NCBI RefSeq assembly: GCF_007859765.1
Contig: NZ_SIHJ01000001.1
Span: forward strand, 3,141,156 to 3,205,155
Length of the DNA stretch: 64,000 nucleotides
Source: Posidoniimonas corsicana
Lineage (GTDB): Bacteria > Planctomycetota > Planctomycetia > Pirellulales > Lacipirellulaceae
Reading direction: 5' to 3'
Under the pieces are notes generated by a model, which saw nothing but the letters and a program-made list of their open reading frames with translations, had not been told where the DNA came from and searched no databases. Within the stretch, counting starts at the first letter, position 1. Each line of letters starts with the position of its first letter. The position numbers and the translations under genes are program-made. Of this stretch, positions 61,119-64,000 are shown piece after piece.

Positions 61119-64000
61119 CTACCGCCGCACCACGGCGTAGACGTCGACGTCGCGCTGCGAGAGCGGAGAGTCGTCGTAGTCGTAGCGGTTGCTCTCGCCC
61201 CGCTCGTCCCAGCGGTACTCGATCTCCTCCGGCTCGGCGGCCGGCTCGGCCCGAGGGAACTCGTAGTCGACTTCCGACTCGACCACCACCCGCTCGGCCC
61301 GCGGCGCCAGCTCCTCGTACACCGCCTCGAGGTACTCGTGCCGCTCCACCCGCTCTTCGGGCTGCAGGTCGAGGTAGTGGGCCTCGACCGCAGCGGGCTC
61401 CGCCTCGACGACCTCGACCGGGGCCGGGGCCGGCTCCACAACCGGTTCGGGCTCCAGCGTTTCTTCGATGATCTCTTCGACCTCTTCTTCCACCTGCTCG
61501 ACCACGCCGTCCTCGCGGCTCGGCAGGCGGCGGACGTCGGCGTTCAGGTTCTTGAAGATCTCCCACACGTGCTCGTGGCAGGTGAACACAAACAGCTGGT
61601 GCCCCGCCTTGGCGAAGTTGATCATCACCTTGGCCGCGGTCCGCGAGCGGCCCGCGTCGAAGTTCACCAGGATGTCGTCCAGCACCATCGGCAGCTGGAT
61701 GCCGCGGCGGGCGTACATCGCGACCAGCGCCAGGCGGACGCTCAGGAACAGCTGCTCGCGGGTGCCGCGGCTCAGCGCCTCGACCGCGATCGACTGGCCG
61801 TCGCGGTTGTCGACCAGCAGGATGTCGTTGGCCAGCGGCGTCCAGACGCGCGTGTAGCGGCCGTCGGTCAGCTGCTCCATGTAGCGGGAGGCCTCGACCA
61901 GGGTCTCCGGCTGGCGGTTCGCTTCGTAGTCGCTGCGGATCAGCTCCAGCATCTGGCCGATGGCGGCCCGTTCGCGCCACCGCTCGCCCGCCTGGGCGAG
62001 CTGGGCCTCGACCTCGCCGAGCTCCATCCGCTTGTCGGCGATGGTCACGTCCTGGCCGAGCGACTTCTGCTGCTCGGTCAGCGCGCCCTGCTGGGACTGC
62101 AGGCCGCGGAGCTCCGCCTCGATCTCCTCGTGGCGCTCGATGAGCGTCTGCCACTGCGCGTCGAGCTGGCCGATCTGGTCCTCGGCGAGCAGCGGCGCGA
62201 AGTCGTCCTCGGTCCCCAGCCGGCCGATCGCGGCGGCGATTTCGGCGGTGACGCGCTGGCGGCGTTCGCGGAGCTCCTCCGCCTCGGCCAGCTTGTCCGC
62301 CAGCCGGCGGTAGGCGTCCTCGTCCTCGCAGCGGGCGGTACGGAACAGCGAGTCGCGGTGGGCCTCCAGGCTGTCGATCTCGGCCGAGTGGCGGGCCTGC
62401 TTCTCCTTGAGCGCCTTGCCGCGCTCCATCAGCTTCTTGCGGTGGTCGATGCGGCCCTGCTGCAGCCGCCGCTCGGAGAGCAACGCCTCGAGCTGCTCGA
62501 GGGGCGTGGCCTCGTCGACGACCAGGTCGGCCTCCTCGGCCAGCGCGGCGATGCGTTGCGTCACGCGCTCGTACTCGCGGGCCCGGCGGTCGACCTCGTC
62601 CTGCCGGTTCTCGGCCTTCAGCTGCCACTCGGCGAGCTGCTCGTACTGGCCGGCCATGGCCGCCAGGTCCTTGGGCGTGATCGAGTCGGGCAGGCCGAGG
62701 CTGGCCAGCGCGGCGGTCCAACGCTGCAGCGTGTCGGCCAGCCGCTGCTTGGCGGCGTCGTACTCGGCTTCGGCGGCGGCGACCTCCTCGCTCGCCTGGC
62801 GGCGCTGGGTCTCGACCGGCAGGGTCTGCTCCAGCTCGGCCAGGTGCCGCTCGGCGTGCTGCAGCTGCAGCGACGCCGAGCCGTCGGTGATGTTCAGTTC
62901 GGCGCTGAGCGCCTTGAGGTCCCGCTGGGCCTCCTTGATCTGCTTCGCCGCGACCTCCATCTGCCGCTCGCAGCCGTCCAGCTCCTCGGCGGCGTTGTCC
63001 TCGCGGTAGTACTTGTACATCCACACGCCGATCGACAGCGCGAGCCCCGCCAGCGCGAACCAGCCGCCGCCCAGGTTGACGAACGCGGTCTCTTGGTTGA
63101 GCAGCCACCAGCCGCAGACCAGCACGCCCACCATGAACAGGCCGCCCATGAAGAAGAAGCCCTCCAGCGGGATGACCTGGCGGTCCTCCAGCTCGAAGTT
63201 CTGCTCCTCCAACTCGCGGGCGTGGCGTTCGGCCAGCTCGAGCTTGTGCTCGGCCTGCTGGCGGCGGCGGAGCCGGGCCACCAACTCGCCCGCCTCGTTG
63301 ATGTCGGTCGGCAGGCCCATCTTGCCGCCGGCCGCCATCGCGGTTTCGATCTTGGACTGGTAGCTCCGTTCGCTATTGCGTTTGCGGTCGAGCTGCTCGC
63401 GGGCCTCGGCGGCGGCGCTCTCGGCGGCGGCGATCGCCCTGCCCTGCGGCTCCAGCTCGTCGACCATCTCGCGGGTCAGCTCGGGCGCCTCGTCGGGGTC
63501 GTGCGACCACATGGCGGCCAGCCGGGCGGTCTCGCTGTCGATGCGGGCGACCAGCTTGTTGAGCTCGGCGTCGCCGTCCTCGGCCTCGCGTTCGAGGGCC
63601 TCGATCCACTCGGCCTGCTCGCCCAGCGCGTCCAGGCGGCAGCAGCTCCGCATCAACACCTCGTTGACGCCCAGCTCGTCGGCCTCCTGGCGGACCTGCT
63701 TCCGCTGGCCGCGGAGCATGTCGCGCTGCCGGGCGTGCTCCTCGATCTTCTCGTTGAGTTCGTCGAGCTCCTCGATCGCGCCCTCGCCCAGCACGTGCAG
63801 CCCGGCGTAGCCGAGCAGCCGCTCGTCGATCTTCGCCCGCTCGGTCCACTGCGGCTTGAGGTTGATCGCGATCTCGAGTCGGCGGGCGGCGCGTTCGGCG
63901 TCCTTCAGGCGGGCGTGGGCGTCGTCGACACTTACGCCGAGCTCGTCGATCTCCACGGCGATCTTCGCCCACCGCCGCCCCTGGGCGGAGAGGTCGCTGA
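61119..64000 (-). CDS. SMC/YhaN-like AAA ATPase with internal membrane segments (N terminus outside window)
   Basis: The frame is open to the right edge (SDLSAQGRRWAKIAV precedes the first candidate start), so the N-terminal Walker A part lies outside. Visible are about 960 residues: long coiled coils, two transmembrane segments in mid-protein (EGFFFMGGLFMVGVLVCGWW and GGGWFALAGLALSIGVWMY), more coiled coil, then the C-terminal ATPase half with the ABC-like signature ALSRGTREQLFLSVRLAL and Walker B QLPMVLDDILVNFD. A Glu-rich tail follows. This fits the YhaN-type relatives of Rad50/SbcC that pair with an SbcD-like nuclease; the partner gene would lie just outside the window. Confidence 0.85.
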   Translation of the reverse strand, partial: SDLSAQGRRWAKIAVEIDELGVSVDDAHARLKDAERAARRLEIAINLKPQWTERAKIDERLLGYAGLHVLGEGAIEELDELNEKIEEHARQRDMLRGQRKQVRQEADELGVNEVLMRSCCRLDALGEQAEWIEALEREAEDGDAELNKLVARIDSETARLAAMWSHDPDEAPELTREMVDELEPQGRAIAAAESAAAEAREQLDRKRNSERSYQSKIETAMAAGGKMGLPTDINEAGELVARLRRRQQAEHKLELAERHARELEEQNFELEDRQVIPLEGFFFMGGLFMVGVLVCGWWLLNQETAFVNLGGGWFALAGLALSIGVWMYKYYREDNAAEELDGCERQMEVAAKQIKEAQRDLKALSAELNITDGSASLQLQHAERHLAELEQTLPVETQRRQASEEVAAAEAEYDAAKQRLADTLQRWTAALASLGLPDSITPKDLAAMAGQYEQLAEWQLKAENRQDEVDRRAREYERVTQRIAALAEEADLVVDEATPLEQLEALLSERRLQQGRIDHRKKLMERGKALKEKQARHSAEIDSLEAHRDSLFRTARCEDEDAYRRLADKLAEAEELRERRQRVTAEIAAAIGRLGTEDDFAPLLAEDQIGQLDAQWQTLIERHEEIEAELRGLQSQQGALTEQQKSLGQDVTIADKRMELGEVEAQLAQAGERWRERAAIGQMLELIRSDYEANRQPETLVEASRYMEQLTDGRYTRVWTPLANDILLVDNRDGQSIAVEALSRGTREQLFLSVRLALVAMYARRGIQLPMVLDDILVNFDAGRSRTAAKVMINFAKAGHQLFVFTCHEHVWEIFKNLNADVRRLPSREDGVVEQVEEEVEEIIEETLEPEPVVEPAPAPVEVVEAEPAAVEAHYLDLQPEERVERHEYLEAVYEELAPRAERVVVESEVDYEFPRAEPAAEPEEIEYRWDERGESNRYDYDDSPLSQRDVDVYAVVRR

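Noticed and set aside
60769-63108. 779-residue minus-strand open frame
   Set aside because: It overlaps the SMC-like ATPase gene out of phase and has shadow composition (Arg/Gly/Ala runs). Only a possible 49-residue gene at its end is kept, at low confidence.

Overview
The window is a GC-rich chromosomal segment of a planctomycete, most likely order Pirellulales and perhaps a Lacipirellulaceae-type genus. The evidence is lineage-typical protein content: a secreted subtilisin with an LEPR-like N-terminal motif, GEVED and dockerin modules, a BBP7-type outer-membrane protein, a DUF1571 protein, an SHD1-domain protein, and twin groEL genes around groES. The exact genus is inference. No rRNA, CRISPR array, prophage or recognisable transposase gene is present. 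There is one tRNA, Leu(CAG).

Layout. 0-6.4 kb: a zinc-ribbon protein cut by the window edge, hemG (heme synthesis), an acidic tandem-repeat SHD1 protein, an anchored coiled-coil protein, typA. 6.5-9.6 kb: a PAS-GAF-receiver signalling protein without a kinase ATPase domain, and a metallophosphoesterase. 9.6-15.5 kb: the main accessory stretch, with an A+T-richer DUF1963-like gene between two nearly identical 106-bp palindromic repeats, then an FAH-family enzyme, an M20 peptidase, and a repeat-rich intergenic zone around an outer-membrane-type protein. 15.6-22.1 kb: a UvrD-family helicase with a small membrane protein, a YfgM-like protein, an RluD-type pseudouridine synthase, mscL, purN and a GNAT acetyltransferase. 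22.2-26.3 kb: ileS, which appears to carry two in-frame insertions of dispersed repeat DNA. 26.4-34.1 kb: a bshB1-like deacetylase, a class II aldolase, a universal stress protein, an NT-HD protein, tRNA-Leu, a DUF1571 protein, an MBL hydrolase, a receiver-like protein and a membrane protein.

34.1-40.5 kb is one minus-strand protein quality-control operon: groEL, groES, groEL, dnaJ, grpE, an fmdB-type zinc ribbon, yacG. A consensus sigma-54 (-24/-12) promoter lies upstream. 40.8-51.0 kb: a fusion of a PTS EIIA-like domain to an SLC4-type anion transporter, a 2039-residue secreted protease and the BBP7-type protein. 51.2-54.1 kb: hflX, an SDR and a second RluA-family synthase. 54.1-60.8 kb: a Pro/Gln-rich membrane protein, an AI-2E permease, and a three-gene cassette (flippase-like protein, GT2 glycosyltransferase, polytopic protein) that probably handles lipid-linked sugars. 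60.8-64.0 kb: an SMC-like ATPase running off the window edge.

The strongest unusual signals are repeat DNA inside ileS, a family of nested double-hairpin repeats clustered at 9.6-15.1 kb, the EIIA-SLC4 fusion, and the sigma-54 promoter on the chaperone operon.
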